From: Ryuthela nishihirai | Taxonomy: Eukaryota > Arthropoda > Arachnida > Araneae > Heptathelidae | DNA: 64,000 nt | Direction of reading: 5' to 3' | Assembly: GCA_038380435.1 (NCBI GenBank) | Contig: JAWZYU010000034.1 | Span: forward strand, 2,586,704-2,650,703 | Shown here: positions 10,057-21,346 of the stretch, in pieces | Position numbering within the stretch: position 1 is the stretch's first letter | Layout of the letters: each line of letters starts with the position of its first letter | The notes under the pieces: generated by a model | The model's input: the letters and a program-made list of their open reading frames with translations, nothing else | What the model was told of the DNA's origin: nothing | The model's database searches: none | Made by a program: the position numbers and the translations under genes

Positions 10057-10715
10057 CAGCTAGTATAAAAAACTATCCAAAATTAATTCTGAGCGAGTAG
10101 TGTCGAGGAGCGTTCTCTGCGAATCCCCATGTTTACATAGAAAATCATAATTTCCATTTGACACGTCAAAAAGAGACACGACCTCCTTGAGAATATTGTC
10201 TTTTCTTTTAATAGATTTCGGCTGCAATGTGACTTCCAAAATTTCGCACATGGGTTGGGTTGTTTTACCTCTGAGCGGCACTTTTTTACACACCATGGGC
10301 TAAATGGCCAGGTCACATGGACCCCGAAGGCTCAGAGAAGGTTGGGGGAGGGGACCCACTGGAACAGCTGTTGGGAGACAGATGGTAGCCTCCCGTCAAG
10401 GCCATCCAGCGTGTTCTTTAACGTGCACAGGGTATGACTCTCCCGCACACGGGGCCACGGCTTAACGTCCCATCCGACGGACGGCGGCCTTTCCAAGCCC
10501 TTCGGTGTCCCCTACTGACCGTGGGCAGGGCGGGGAATTTTGCGGAGATAAATCTCAACGCTCACCCAGCTGGGACTCGAACCTGGGAACTACAGATTAC
10601 GAGCCTGGCGCGCTACCGACTGAGTCACCCCCGCCCCACCAAAATTTCGCACATGCGTTTAATCTGTGCCATGGCGTATTGTACTAAAAGTTCAAGTCTT
10701 ACGGTTGAATTTCAA
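10057..10715 (-). pseudogene. Unknown coding-like frame split by SINE-A
   Basis: On the minus strand an open frame runs from about 10710 to 10655 and resumes at 10252, giving roughly 80 codons once the SINE is ignored. The downstream part reads VTLQPKSIKRKDNILKE, then SLFDVSNGNYDFLCKHG. Codon use looks protein-like and the frame is kept exactly across the insertion apart from the duplicated TSD. The upstream limit is unclear; an AG before 10697 could be a splice acceptor. I do not recognise the family. It could be a host exon or a transposon gene. Confidence 0.4.
10253..10638 (-). mobile_element. SINE-A copy with 17-bp TSD
   Basis: Full-length in reverse. Target duplication CCAAAATTTCGCACATG at 10236-10252 and 10639-10655 is perfect, suggesting a young insertion. 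It splits the coding-like frame described at 10057-10715. Confidence 0.93.
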
Positions 10716-10769
10716 CAGATCCTTCGAACAAGTTCCCGAAATAAGCGGAAAAAAAAGAGATTTTAAATT

Positions 10770-11073
10770 GGAATTCGGATTCTCTAAATTCTCTAAATTC
10801 GGACACTCCAAAGGTAATGTTAATTTCAGTCGTGTTTGAGATATTTGAGAGTTTGGGAATTCTGCTTAACGTTTTTACACCTGTATAATTAATCTCCAGC
10901 TGTTAAAAAATTCAATAACCTTTTGATCGTGTAAATGCAGAATGTGAATTAATATTTATAAGAGTATTTGAGGTCATATATTTCGTTGCCCGTTACAAAC
11001 AATCAGTAAGTGGATGAGATGAGGAAGTATAGGCAAAAAAAAAATGACTGATGGTTTAAAATAAAGACGGGTT
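10770..11073. other. No feature recognised
   Basis: AT-rich unique sequence. Nothing coding is visible. Confidence 0.45.
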
Positions 11074-11085
11074 CCATTCGTGATG

Positions 11086-11977
11086 GGGGCGGGGGTGGTT
11101 CAATCGGTAGAGCGCCAGGCTCGTAATCTGTAGTTTCCAGGTTCGAGTCCCAGCTGTTTCAGCGTTGAGATTTAGCTCCGCAAAATTCCCCGCCCTGTCC
11201 ACGGTCAGTAGGGGACACCGTTGGGCATTGAAAGACCGCCGTCCGTCGGATGAGACGTTAAGCCGTGGCCCCGTGTGTGGGAGAGCCATACCCTGTGCAC
11301 GTTAAAGAACACGCTGGATGGCCTTGACGGGAGGCTACCATCTGTCTCCCAACAGCTGTTCCAGTGGGTCCCCTCCCCCCTTCTCTCTCTGAGCCTTCGA
11401 AGTCCATGTGACCTGGCCATTTAGCCCATGGTGTGCAAAAAAGTGCCGCTCAAAGGTAAAACAATCCAACGTTAAAGAACACGCTGGATGGCCTTGACGG
11501 GAGGCTACCATCTGTCTCCCAACAGCTGTTCCAGTGGGTCCCCTCCCCCAACCTTCTCTGAGCCTTCGGGGTCCATGTGACCTGGCCATTTAGCATATGG
11601 TGTGCAAAAAAGTGCCGCTCAGAGGTAAAACAATCCAACGTTAAAGAACACGCTGGATGGCCTTGACGGGAGGTTACCATCTGTCTCCCAACAGCTGTTC
11701 CAGTGGGTCCCCTCCCCCAACCTTCTCTGAGCCTTCGGGGTCCATGTGACCTGGCCATTTAGCCCATGGTGTGCAAAAAATTGCCGCTCAGAGGTAAAAC
11801 AACCCAACATTAAGGAACACGCTGGATGGCCTTGACGGGAGGCTACCACCTGTCTCCCAACAGCTATTCCAGTGGGTCCCCTCCCCCAACCTTCTCTGAG
11901 CCTTCGGGGTCCATGTGACCTTGCCATTTAGCCCATGGTGTGCAAAAAAGTGCCGCTCAGAGGTAAAACAACCCAAC
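11086..11977 (+). mobile_element. SINE-A with fourfold 169-bp tail
   Basis: A normal head and core are followed by four tandem copies of the last 169 bp (GTTAAAGAACACGCTGG to AACAACCCAAC). The whole structure lies between a 12-bp TSD, CCATTCGTGATG, at 11074-11085 and 11978-11989, so the multimer is inside one insertion. The unit junction, CCAAC followed directly by GTTAAAGAAC, is the same as in the copy at 47656. Confidence 0.93.
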
Positions 11978-11989
11978 CCATTCGTGATG

Positions 11990-12700
11990 TTCAACATTTC
12001 TTTCTGATTCGAACTAAGTGTAAAGAAAAATATAACAGCAAGACTATATTGTTGCGTTGTATACTGTCACGGGATAATGTATTTGGAACTTTTGAGTTCT
12101 TCTATCTTGCCTAAGGCCATATTGTGGAGAAGATAATTTTTTAGCTAAAAAACTGCGTGATTTTCAAATAATTTATTTTTTGTCAATGCTTTAATTCGCA
12201 TCTTCCGGTGACAGAGTTGTTAGTGGTCTTTTGCTATTGCTGAAAGGAACCTGGGTTCGAGTCCCTAATAGGGCATGGGAAGTTTTCTTTCTGATGAGAT
12301 CTCGCCCTTCCTCGCTACGACCTATTAAACTGTCATACTTCTGTGGCAATCAGCTGCTTAAAAGGTTAATTATAGGTTAGCTCGATTTTTTTTTAAACCG
12401 AGGCCACTTTGTCGTCTGTCTGTCGATTTTGTCTGCCAGTCTGTAGACATCAGACTTTATTCAAAGTCTTAATTCTTTTTGTTTTGATTCTTTTTGTGTT
12501 GATGGGTATCGACGAAATGTTACGATTTGCACTTTTCAAGTCTCCAAGAGCTATAATTGCACCCTCTTGCGGTGAAAAAAATTTCAAACTTTTAAACGAA
12601 TATTGCAAACAATGCATTTATGGTAGAATTTTGAAATTTTTGGTAATAGAATGTGGCGATCATGAAGATTCCACTGGCAACAATGAGGTGAGCCTTTACC
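11990..12700. other. No assigned gene
   Basis: AT-rich sequence. A 101-codon frame at 12409-12714 has a hydrophobic stretch (FKVLILFVLILFVL) but no family match that I recognise, and it overlaps the SINE target repeat. Confidence 0.4.
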
Positions 12701-12748
12701 CCCTGGGTGGGTGATAAATGCAACTATTTTGTTTTAAGAGATAATTGG

Positions 12749-13124
12749 GTTGGGTTGTTTTACCTCTGAGCGGCACTTTTTTGCACACCATGGCCTAAAT
12801 TGGCCAGGTCACAAGGACCCCGAATGCTCAGAGAAGGTTGGGGGAGGGGACCCACTGGAACAGCTGTTGGGAGACAGATGGTAGCCTCCCGTCAAGGCCA
12901 TCCAGCGTGTTCTTTAACGTGCACAGGGTATGGCTCTCCCACACACGGGGCCATGGCTTAACGTCCCATCCGACAGACGGCGGCCTTTCCAAACCCATCG
13001 GTGTCCCCTACTGACCGTGGGCAGGGCGGGGAATTTTACGGAGATAAATCTCAACGCTGACCCAACTGGGACTCGAACCTGGGAACTACAGATTACGAGC
13101 CTGGCGCGCTACCGACTGAGCCAC
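12749..13124 (-). mobile_element. SINE-A flanked by a 48-bp direct repeat
   Basis: Complete reverse SINE-A. Both sides carry an identical 48-bp sequence beginning CCCTGGGTGGGTGATAAATG, at 12701-12748 and 13125-13172. That is far longer than the 10-17 bp duplications flanking other copies of the same family in this window. Confidence 0.93.
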
Positions 13125-13172
13125 CCCTGGGTGGGTGATAAATGCAACTATTTTGTTTTAAGAGATAATTGG

Positions 13173-13579
13173 AAAACTTGTTTAGTCGGATTGGCACTAA
13201 AGAAATATAATTCTTAGTTTCAAGTACTTAAGTAGTTTTAACTTATATCATTAGAGATCATTAAATATGGAAAGGGTATAACTTTTAATTAATGTTGTAA
13301 GTGATCTGTTGTGGTAGAAATTTAAAATTCCAGTGATAGAGTGTCAAGAGATATTCCACTGAGAGTAACAATTTGTCCCCTTTTCTCGGAGGGGTGGGAG
13401 AAAATCAACTTTTGAAATTGAAGGAATAAAAGACAAGTACCTTTTATGTTGTATGATTACTAATAAAATATTACTGTGTGCATTTTCTCCATTAGCTCGA
13501 ATTAAAACTTTTAGGGAGTGAAAAAGTAGGTAAACGAAACATTTTATTCTCTTTGAAAACGAGATTTACGTTTGTGCCA
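13173..13579. other. No feature recognised
   Basis: AT-rich unique sequence before the minisatellite. Nothing coding. Confidence 0.45.
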
Positions 13580-14371
13580 GAGGCTATATTCCTTCTTCCA
13601 AAGGCTATATTTCCTTCTTCCAGATGGCTATATTCCTTCTTCCAGATGGCTATATTCCTTCTTCCAAAGGCTACATTTCCTTCTTCCAGATGGCTATATT
13701 CCTTCTTCCAAAGGCTATATTTCCTTCTTCCAGATGGCTATATTCCTTCTTCCAAAGGCTATATTTCCTTCTTCCAGATGGCTATATTCCTTCTTCCAAA
13801 GGCTATATTTCCTTCTTCCAGATGGCTATATTCCTTCTTCCAAAGGCTATATTTCCTTCTTCCAGATGGCTATATTCCTTCTTCCAAAGGCTATATTTCC
13901 TTCTTCCAGATGACTATATTCCTTCTTCCAAAGGCTATATTTCCTTCTTCCAGATGGCTATATTCCTTCTTCCAAAGGCTATATTTCCTTCTTCCAGATG
14001 GCTATATTCCTTCTTCCAAAGGCTATATTTCCTTCTTCCAGATGGCTATATTCCTTCTTCCAAAGGCTATATTTCCTTCTTCCAGATGACTATATTCCTT
14101 CTTCCAAAGGCTATATTTCCTTCTTCCAGATGGCTATATTCCTTCTTCCAAAGGCTATATTTCCTTCTTCCAGATGGCTATATTCCTTCTTCCAAAGGCT
14201 ATATTTCCTTCTTCCAGATGACTATATTCCTTCTTCCAAAGGCTATATTTCCTTCTTCCAGATGGCTATATTCCTTCTTCCAAAGGCTATATTTCCTTCT
14301 TCCAGATGGCTATATTCCTTCTTCCAAAGGCTATATTTCCTTCTTCCAGATGACTATATTCCTTCTTCTAG
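13580..14371. repeat. 44-bp minisatellite, ~18 copies
   Basis: The unit is two near-identical halves, GGCTATATTCCTTCTTCCAAA and a 23-bp form with three Ts ending in CAGAT. The period is exactly 44, which is not a multiple of three, so all three plus frames stay open and give spurious proteins of up to 255 codons. A GATGAC variant recurs at 13911, 14087, 14219 and 14351 (spacing 176, 132, 132), pointing to block duplication in multiples of 44. One strand is strongly pyrimidine-rich. Confidence 0.97.
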
Positions 14372-14574
14372 TTTCTTTATGTTTAATTTAGCGAATCTAA
14401 TAGAAACGATTTAGAATCTACAGAGACTTTCAAGATAATTTGCTACACTCCAAATAAAAATACGCCAGGCTAAAAACCAACATTGACTTAGAAAAGTTAG
14501 GCTTAAGATGCAAAAGGTGACGGGTTGATTTTCCTCAGATTCCTTCTTGGTGATATATTTCTATCATTCTAAAT

Positions 14575-14759
14575 CAGGGGTGGGCAAATAGCGGCCCGCT
14601 AAGAGTTTTTTGTGGCCCGCCAAGACAGTCAGAAAAATCCGCCTTGAACCGAGATTTCCTTCCCGTGCGCGACCGAAGATTCGTCTCGTATTTTCCACTA
14701 GGACGGCCACATCAATATGCATGCGCAGTGTAGATACGAAAACAATTGCCCACCCCTGT
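14575..14759. mobile_element. hAT-type MITE, 185 bp
   Basis: Ends are CAGGGGTGGGCAAA on the left and TTGCCCACCCCTG on the right. A perfect 8-bp duplication, TTCTAAAT, occurs at 14567-14574 and 14760-14767. Eight-base TSD and CAGGGGTGGGCAA ends are standard for hAT elements (established knowledge). No transposase is inside. Confidence 0.93.
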
Positions 14760-14767
14760 TCTAAATG

Positions 14768-15489
14768 GAAATTTTGTTTTCGGAGAGTAAAGTTATTTTC
14801 AAAGTCACTTTTCTAATAGTTCTGAGAAAAGCGTTAATATATTTTAGTATTGTTTTTAAATTCTGTTAATTTTTGTGTCGAAGATAAATTAGTTTGGGCT
14901 TCATTTTAATGAGCTTTCCTTTTGTAAGTTTATGTAAATGACTCACAATTCTGACGAAACTCCTTCACATGCGACACAAAGAGACGGACAAGGCCGATTT
15001 TTCGTTTCAACCTGAAAGTGAAGTTAATTGCACTCCTTTCTATTTTCCCATTTTCTAGAGAATTGTCCATTTTTTTTATGCTTTAATATATTATTTTTCT
15101 CTCACTTGAAATTTCAGTTTAAGAGCATTTTTTAACCCGTCTTCCTTTTGCTTTCCGTTTCTCATTTGCGTCTCGCTTTCTCGATTTTCCGAAACAATTC
15201 TTCTAAAACATCGTTTGTTGACCAAGATAGTGAATCATGGCGCTGACACGAAATCCCAGTGGATTCAAACACTCTTACCATTTCAGCAGTTCTTCCAAGG
15301 AAGCAAGAATAAGTTTTAACCTATTTCGTTTTTCAACAAAAAGAGACAAAATGTCATGAATTTAACAATTAGTTTGGTGGAAATGCGTTTCGTAACGACA
15401 GAACACAACATGCTACTCTGTTACATCAATTTTAGGTCATTAAATGCAGTAAAAAAATTATCCATCCATCCTATATATATGTCCATCCA
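14768..15489. other. No gene recognised
   Basis: AT-rich unique sequence with only short open frames. Confidence 0.45.
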
Positions 15490-16312
15490 TGTATATGTTA
15501 CCGCTAAAGTGCAGAAATCAGTTATTCTACAGATTATCTAGGTATTGTGCAGATTAACTAGGGTGATCCGTTAACGTGCCGAAAATTGTTTCATTTCTCA
15601 AATTACCTAGGTAATCTGCAAATTACCTGGATAATCTGCACATTACCTACAAGGCACTCGTTAAAGTGAAAATAAAATATGGCGTATCGGTTATTATCGG
15701 AATTGGTAATAGCCGGTACATTGTACTTTTTCGTTTTTTAACTATCCTATTATTCAGATAACGTATCTAGCTCTACAGTACACCACCTGCCGCATTATAA
15801 AAAACCCCCAAATGAGCGAAGGCCAAGTGAGAACGAATCTGTCAAGTGGTGAATCTCTTAAGTATGAATCTTTAGGTCACGTGACTATAATTTGGACAGT
15901 AGAAAGGGTCCTTGGTGCTTGCTTGCATAATAGGAGCTAAATTTATCTGCTTTTAAAAAAATCATGACAGAAATTCACGCGCTAACAGGCAGAAACGAAT
16001 TTGAAAACAGAATTAGCTATGCTACGCACTAGCAGCCGACGCAAATTATGAGAAATAAAAACAACCGGCGACGACAAGACACTGGCGAAACGAAACTAAA
16101 AGTGGACGGAGAGGGGGGAAGGAGTAGGGAAAGGAAATGAGAGAAACAAACTTTTGAACTTTAACGATACGGAAGCCGTTAATGTGCACATTACGTAGGT
16201 AAAATGCGGAAAACTCTTGATTCCGCACGTTAACGGAGCAAATCAGTTAATCTGCAGATTAGCTAGGTAATGTGCACATTAACGGCTTTCGAGCTTTAGC
16301 GGTAACATATAT
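15490..16312. mobile_element. Fold-back element, ~820 bp
   Basis: Left end TATATGTTACCGCTAAAG is repeated in reverse at the right end. For over 100 bp each arm carries degenerate repeats of TTACCTAGGTAATCTGC and of GTTAACGTGC, themselves partly palindromic. No transposase is recognisable. A TA-rich flank makes the target duplication uncertain. Confidence 0.7.
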
Positions 16313-16357
16313 ATGTACAAAAATCTCAAGCTATGTATATACATGTACCAATTATAA

Positions 16358-16644
16358 CAACGTCATGTTTGACATTGTCCGCCGATCCTAGGTCCCCTCC
16401 TTTTTCTGAGCCTTTTAGGCACACTATTAATAACCCTATTCAGTAATCTGTAATTATTATCATTTTCACTACCATAACTGACCCTAGAAAGAACCAAACT
16501 ATTATATAGTCTAATTTTAGTCTTTTGGTGTATACGCCTATTTCTCCACACTCTCCATAGATTCTTAAAAGTCCTAGTAGCAATCCCTATTCGTCTGTTA
16601 ATCTCATACCACACATAACCAATATCTGCTATATAACTCCCAAG
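16358..16644 (-). pseudogene. RTE-like LINE C-terminal fragment (copy 4)
   Basis: Minus-strand frame starting with EINRRIGIATRTFKNLWRVW corresponds to the segment after the RT domain in the LINE at 18.0-21.5 kb. After VSYGSE an internal deletion joins it to NDNNYRLLNRV, skipping the cysteine/tryptophan region present elsewhere. The 3' end of the LINE is missing. Confidence 0.8.
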
Positions 16645-16680
16645 ATAATTAAACTACATACGACACTTGCTGAAGTTGAT

Positions 16681-16821
16681 TGGTTGGTTGGTTGTTTCAC
16701 TTCTGAGCGGCCCTTTTTTTGCACACAATTGGCTAAATGGCCAGGTCACAAGGACCCCGAAGGCTCAGAGATGGTTGGAGGATGTGACCCACTGGAACGG
16801 CGGTTGGGAGACAGATGGTAC
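16681..16821 (-). mobile_element. SINE-A 3' half
   Basis: Reverse SINE-A from GGTTGGTTGTTTCACTTCTG to GGGAGACAGATGGTA, then unrelated sequence. The head is absent. Confidence 0.8.
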
Positions 16822-17040
16822 ACATGATGAAGAGAGAACTAAACGTTTCATTTGCTTTTGACGATTCAACGCTATGTGGTAGGAAACACTATGGTCTGCG
16901 AAGGAGGCTCATGTGTTTCGCTAATAATGTTTGCTTTTACCTACTTGTAAAATAGTATTGTAAATATATATATATTGAGGGTAATTTTTTTCCTAAAAGA
17001 AAAATAAGGTTATAGAACACATATGTCAGCGAACAAAATA

Positions 17041-18017
17041 CACTACAGGAAATAAAAATTGCAACCCTCTCAAGAAGTTATGCAAATGTGACGAAATTTA
17101 GGGAGCGGTAGTATTTGGAAATGCATGGAAATGATTAGTTATATGATAGGATTGCAGGACGATCGAAACGATTTGACAGGCGCGAGCACGTCACAGGTGC
17201 GGAGCAGTCGAACACAGATAAATGCAACCGAAACACCCTCCCTGGTTGACAAGACGTTGTGGAAATTGTTCTAAACTGCTAAAGATGCCCTTACGCAGAC
17301 GTCGACAGCCATTCCAGCAGTTAACAGACTTTGAACATTGAAGAATCATGGATCTTAGAGAAGCTGGCTTGTCGTACCGATGTGTGGCCCACCATGTTGG
17401 CCGCAATCCCTGCACCATCTTACACATTTGGCGCCAGTGGGTTCAGGAAGGATCCAGCACACGCCGACAAGGTTCAGGAAGACGACGCATGACCACGGAG
17501 TGACAGGACCGCTATTTGCGGTAACAGATTCGCGATTACAACGCAACTGCAAAGGGACTGGCAACAGGTAACACATTGAATACCTACCAGGCGGAAGGTA
17601 AACAACAGACTTTTACAGTTTTCATTGCGAGCCTTTCGTTCAGCACTGAGTTTGACCCTCACATCTGCCCACGGTGTAAGCACGTCTTCAGTGGCGTTAC
17701 CTCAGACAGAACTGGAAAGAACAAGAATGGTATTTAGTGACGAATCTCGTTTTTGTCTTGGTCAGCACGACGGTAGACAACGTGTTCGCCGTCATCCCGG
17801 GAAAGGAACGCCACCCAGTGCATGCGATGTCGTCACACAGCTCCAGCACCTGGTGTCTTGGTGTGGGGTGATATTAGTCGGACATCTCGATCCTAAGTGG
17901 TAATTTTCCATATTTTCTTTTGATAATGTAATCAATCGCACATCACATTGTATGCTAAAAGGTTCAATAAAATGGCATTAATATTTCCAGGTGTTGCAAT
18001 TTCTTTTTCCTGTAGTG
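17041..18017. mobile_element. Tc1-like element, 977 bp, decayed
   Basis: Ends are CACTACAGGAAATAAAAATTG and, in reverse, CACTACAGGAAAAAGAAATTG, with TA on both sides (17039-17040, 18018-18019). It holds a broken transposase and is shorter than a typical full Tc1 element of about 1.6 kb. Confidence 0.88.
17284..17905 (+). pseudogene. Tc1-like transposase remnant
   Basis: The plus strand encodes, with breaks, a helix-turn-helix N-terminus (MDLREAGLSYRCVAHHVGR), then a GRRRMTT linker. Later comes FSDESRFCLGQHDGRQRVRR, the conserved block carrying the second catalytic Asp of the Tc1 DD34E triad. In-frame TGA codons near 17337 and 17500 interrupt it; the second sits where the family has Arg, which fits CpG decay. 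The central region before FSDESRF is shortened and the C-terminus is lost after about 17900. It cannot make an active enzyme as it stands. Confidence 0.85.
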
Positions 18018-18423
18018 TAGTTACTCTATTGTGGAAGTGAACGGAAGGGGAGGGCTGCCAGATTAGTGTGACCTACTGATCTGGACAACTATGGCTACTT
18101 TTCTTTCTTTTCCTAATCTGCTGAGGAGTGGTCAACCACACAGGGTCCTAGTGTTGACCATATAAACCCACTGGACTGGACACATATATGGCTCTGAGCT
18201 TGATTATGGATCCTGATTTTGCTGCACTGGTGGGCTTCTGTGGAAGGAAAATCTTCCGCTGTGTTTTCTGTTTGTTTGTGGGTTGACAGCCCCAAGTGAA
18301 TAGATTCACAGGATATGTTTATCAGCTGGTGGATAATCCTGAGCAGAGGTCATCGCAGGCACCTGAACTCTTTGCTTCTATTGGCATCGTCAAATTCTAC
18401 ATTGAGGAAGTCTTCCAGTGTAG

Positions 18424-19772
18424 ATGGCTTCAGCCTTTAGTGGTGGGGGAACGGGTCTTTGCCCCATGTCTGCGATTAGGGGGCTGTTTGATATTGTCGG
18501 CATTCCCTCTCTCAATAAACATAGTTTCTTTAAACATCCCACTAACCATTTTCTCTCCATAGGTAGTTGGAATGAGAGGACTCTGCACAGAGCTTTTTCT
18601 CTTGATGTCCTCACACAAGAATTCCACCATTATAATCTAGATATACTCGGCTTGCAAGAGACCAGATGGACAGATAAAGGTCAGATTCTTAAAAATAATC
18701 TTAAATTTCTCTTTTCAGGGAGGGACGACAATAAGCATCACCAAGGCGTGGGTCTGCTTCTCAGCAGACACGCTAGTGATGCTCTTCTAGGATATGAGTG
18801 CATTAATGAAAGGTTTCTTACAGCAAAATTCCAGACAAGCGTTAAAGACCTGAATGTTATCTGCTGTTATGCCCCCACTGAGGATGCCGATACGGATAAG
18901 AAGGATAGGTTTTACGGGCAACTTCAAGATATTTTGAATTCTGTCAAGAAAGGAGATATTACCCTTGTTCTAGTTGACTTCAATGCCAAAGTGGTACTGA
19001 CTGTGATCTTTGGGGAGGAGTAATAGGCCCTTTTGGCATTGGTAGCTGCAATGGCAATGGACAGCGTCTCCTACAGGTAAGTAAACTCAATGGATTCAGA
19101 ATAACTAACACTTATTACAAACACTGCGACATACATAAGTACACATGGGTTTCACCTGATGGGCTGCATAAGAATATGATTGATTACATATTAATCAACA
19201 GCAAATGGGCTAGTTCTGTTAGGAATACCAGGGCATATAGGGGAGCTGAAATTGGATCTGACCATTACCTTGTTAAAAGTGTGTTGCAACTTAAACTTAA
19301 AAAGTGTTGTGCTAGGGTTAAAAAATTTGCTTTTAAAACTGAAGCTCTGAAAGACCCAGTTATAGCCTTTGCTTACCATGATAGGTTACTTAGTCATTTT
19401 GACAGTTATGGTATGCTTACTACTGAAGTTGAGGAAGAATGGGACCATTTTAAACAGGCTTTTTCGGACACTAACAGTACTATTTTAGGAAAAAAGGAGC
19501 AGAAGAGACAGAATTATCTGAGTGATAAGGCACTTGAACTTATTTCGGAAAGAAAGAACTGCAGGAATGTCTTTAATCAATACCCTACTATTCCTAATAG
19601 AAAGCATTACAGAAAACGTTATAAACATGTAAAAGATCAGTTAGCTGCTGATAAGAATCTTTGGCTTGATGGTTTAGCTGACAAAGCGGAGGAAGCGGTT
19701 AGACAGCACAACAGTAGAGAGCTGTACCAGATAGTTAATGTTTTGTGTGGTAGAAAACGGACAGGTATATAG
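18424..19772 (+). pseudogene. LINE endonuclease domain (APE type)
   Basis: The N-terminal half of the LINE polyprotein nicks target DNA. SWNERTLHRAFSLDVL and LDILGLQETRWTDKG are the start of the endonuclease/exonuclease/phosphatase fold, CCYAPTEDADTDKKDRFY and VDFNAKV the middle, and EIGSDHYLV the terminal SDH motif. Predicted proteins of this class are often mis-named 'craniofacial development protein 2-like'. Compared with copy 2, a single-base loss near 18990 shifts the frame just after VDFNAKV, and translation resumes in the frame from 19176. A TAG at 19770, where copy 2 has CAG, ends this part. The gene is inactive. Confidence 0.87.
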
Positions 19773-19775
19773 GGA

Positions 19776-21346
19776 TTGAAGGATAAACAAGGTAAGGTTA
19801 TAGAAGGTGAGGATTCTGTCATGGCTAGGTGGGCTGAGCATTTCAGTGATATTCTAAACAATGCGGTTAGTTCTATTCCCATTGTTTGCCATGATGATAG
19901 ATACATTGGTGGCTTTAATGTTGGGCCTCTAACACAATCTGAAGTTATTTTGGCTATCTCTAAACTTAAAGTTCATAAATCCCCAGGGGTAGGTGAAATT
20001 ACTACAGGAATGCTTAGAGCTGGAAATGTTTCGGTTACCACTTGGATGACGGAAATTCTGAATATCTTTTATGATAAAGGCATGGTTCCTAAGGATTTTA
20101 CCAGAGCTATTGTTATCCCTATTTTCAAAAAAGGTGATCGCAGTTCTTGTGATAACTATAGTTGTGATAACTATATAGGGGTAATAGCCTACTCTCTGTT
20201 CCAGGTAAAGTTCTTTCCATGATTGTGCTTAATAGAATTAAGAATCTGGTTGACAGTCAATTGCGTGATGAGCAATGTGGATTCAGAAGTGGTAGGGGAT
20301 GTGTGGATCAGATATTTTCACTTAGACAGATTCTTGAGAAATGTTTAGAGTTTCAGAAACCTTTGGTTGCTAGCTTTGTTGATTTCAAAAAGGCTTTCGA
20401 CTCTGTTGATCGTCATAATTTGTGGTTGATTGTGAATCATATGGTATACCAGACAAGTTAGTTAATATAATGAAAGCTCTCTATAATAACACTGAGTCAT
20501 GTGTGAGAGTTGGCAAGGCTTGTAGCAATTGGTTTAGCATTACTTCTGGTGTTCGACAAGGGTGCATTTTGTCTCCTTTTCTCTTTAGTTTGGTTATTGA
20601 TTACGTTATGCGAAATTCATTGCAAGGGAAAGATTTTGGCCTTAAATGGTCTGGAGATACGAAAATTTCTGATTTAGATTATGCTGATGATCTAGCCCTT
20701 TTTTGCAAATGATGTTGATGAGATGAACTCTTTCATTCGAGCTGTTGATGAGACTGGTAGTAGAGTAGGTTTGGTTATAAACAGGGAGAAAACTAAAGTG
20801 ATGAAAACTGGTCAGGCAGGCTGTGATTCAGTTAATCTGAATGGTTGCAGTCTTGAGCAGGTGTCACAGTTTAATTATCTTGGGAGCTATGTAACAGATA
20901 ATGGTGATGTGCGGCATGAGATTAACAGAAGAATAGGGATTGCTGCCGGGACTTTTAAGAGTCTATGGAGAGTGTGGAGAAATAGGCGTATACACCTAAA
21001 GACTAAAATTAGACTGTATAATAGTTTGGTTCTTTCTAGGGTTAGTTATGGTAGTGAAACTTGGACACTTTGTAAACAAGATAACAGGAAACTAGATGCT
21101 TTTGATTCTAGATGCTTACGCAGTATCTTGGGCATTAGGTGGTTCAACTTTGTAACTAATGATGAGGTTAGGCAAAGGAGTCAGCAACCTCCTATAAGCA
21201 GCATATTGTGCAGAGAGAGTCTCCGTTGGTTTGGCCATGTTGCCCGTATGAATAATTATAGATTGGCGAATAGGGTTATGAACAATGTGCCTAAAGGCCT
21301 CAGAAAGAAGGGGAGACCTAGGATGCGGTGGGCAGACAATGTCTAA
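19776..21346 (+). pseudogene. LINE reverse transcriptase and C-terminal domain
   Basis: RT motifs follow in order: IVIPIFKKGDRSSCDNY, DEQCGFRSGRGCVDQIF, ASFVDFKKAFDSVDR (palm motif A with catalytic Asp), SGVRQGCILSPFLF, and LDYADDLALF (motif C, YADD) near 20680. Then comes the RTE-like C-terminal region (YLGSYVTDNGDVRHEINRR, LRWFGHVARM). Breaks: a 13-bp tandem duplication with a frameshift at about 20150-20215, a frameshift near 20440, and another near 20710. A final stop comes at about 21344 in a region that copy 2 reads through. It normally copies LINE RNA at nicked DNA, but this copy cannot. Confidence 0.9.

Noticed and set aside
13553..14414. Long plus-strand open frames of up to 255 codons
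   Set aside because: They come from the 44-bp minisatellite, which is stop-free in all three frames; no single frame is favoured.
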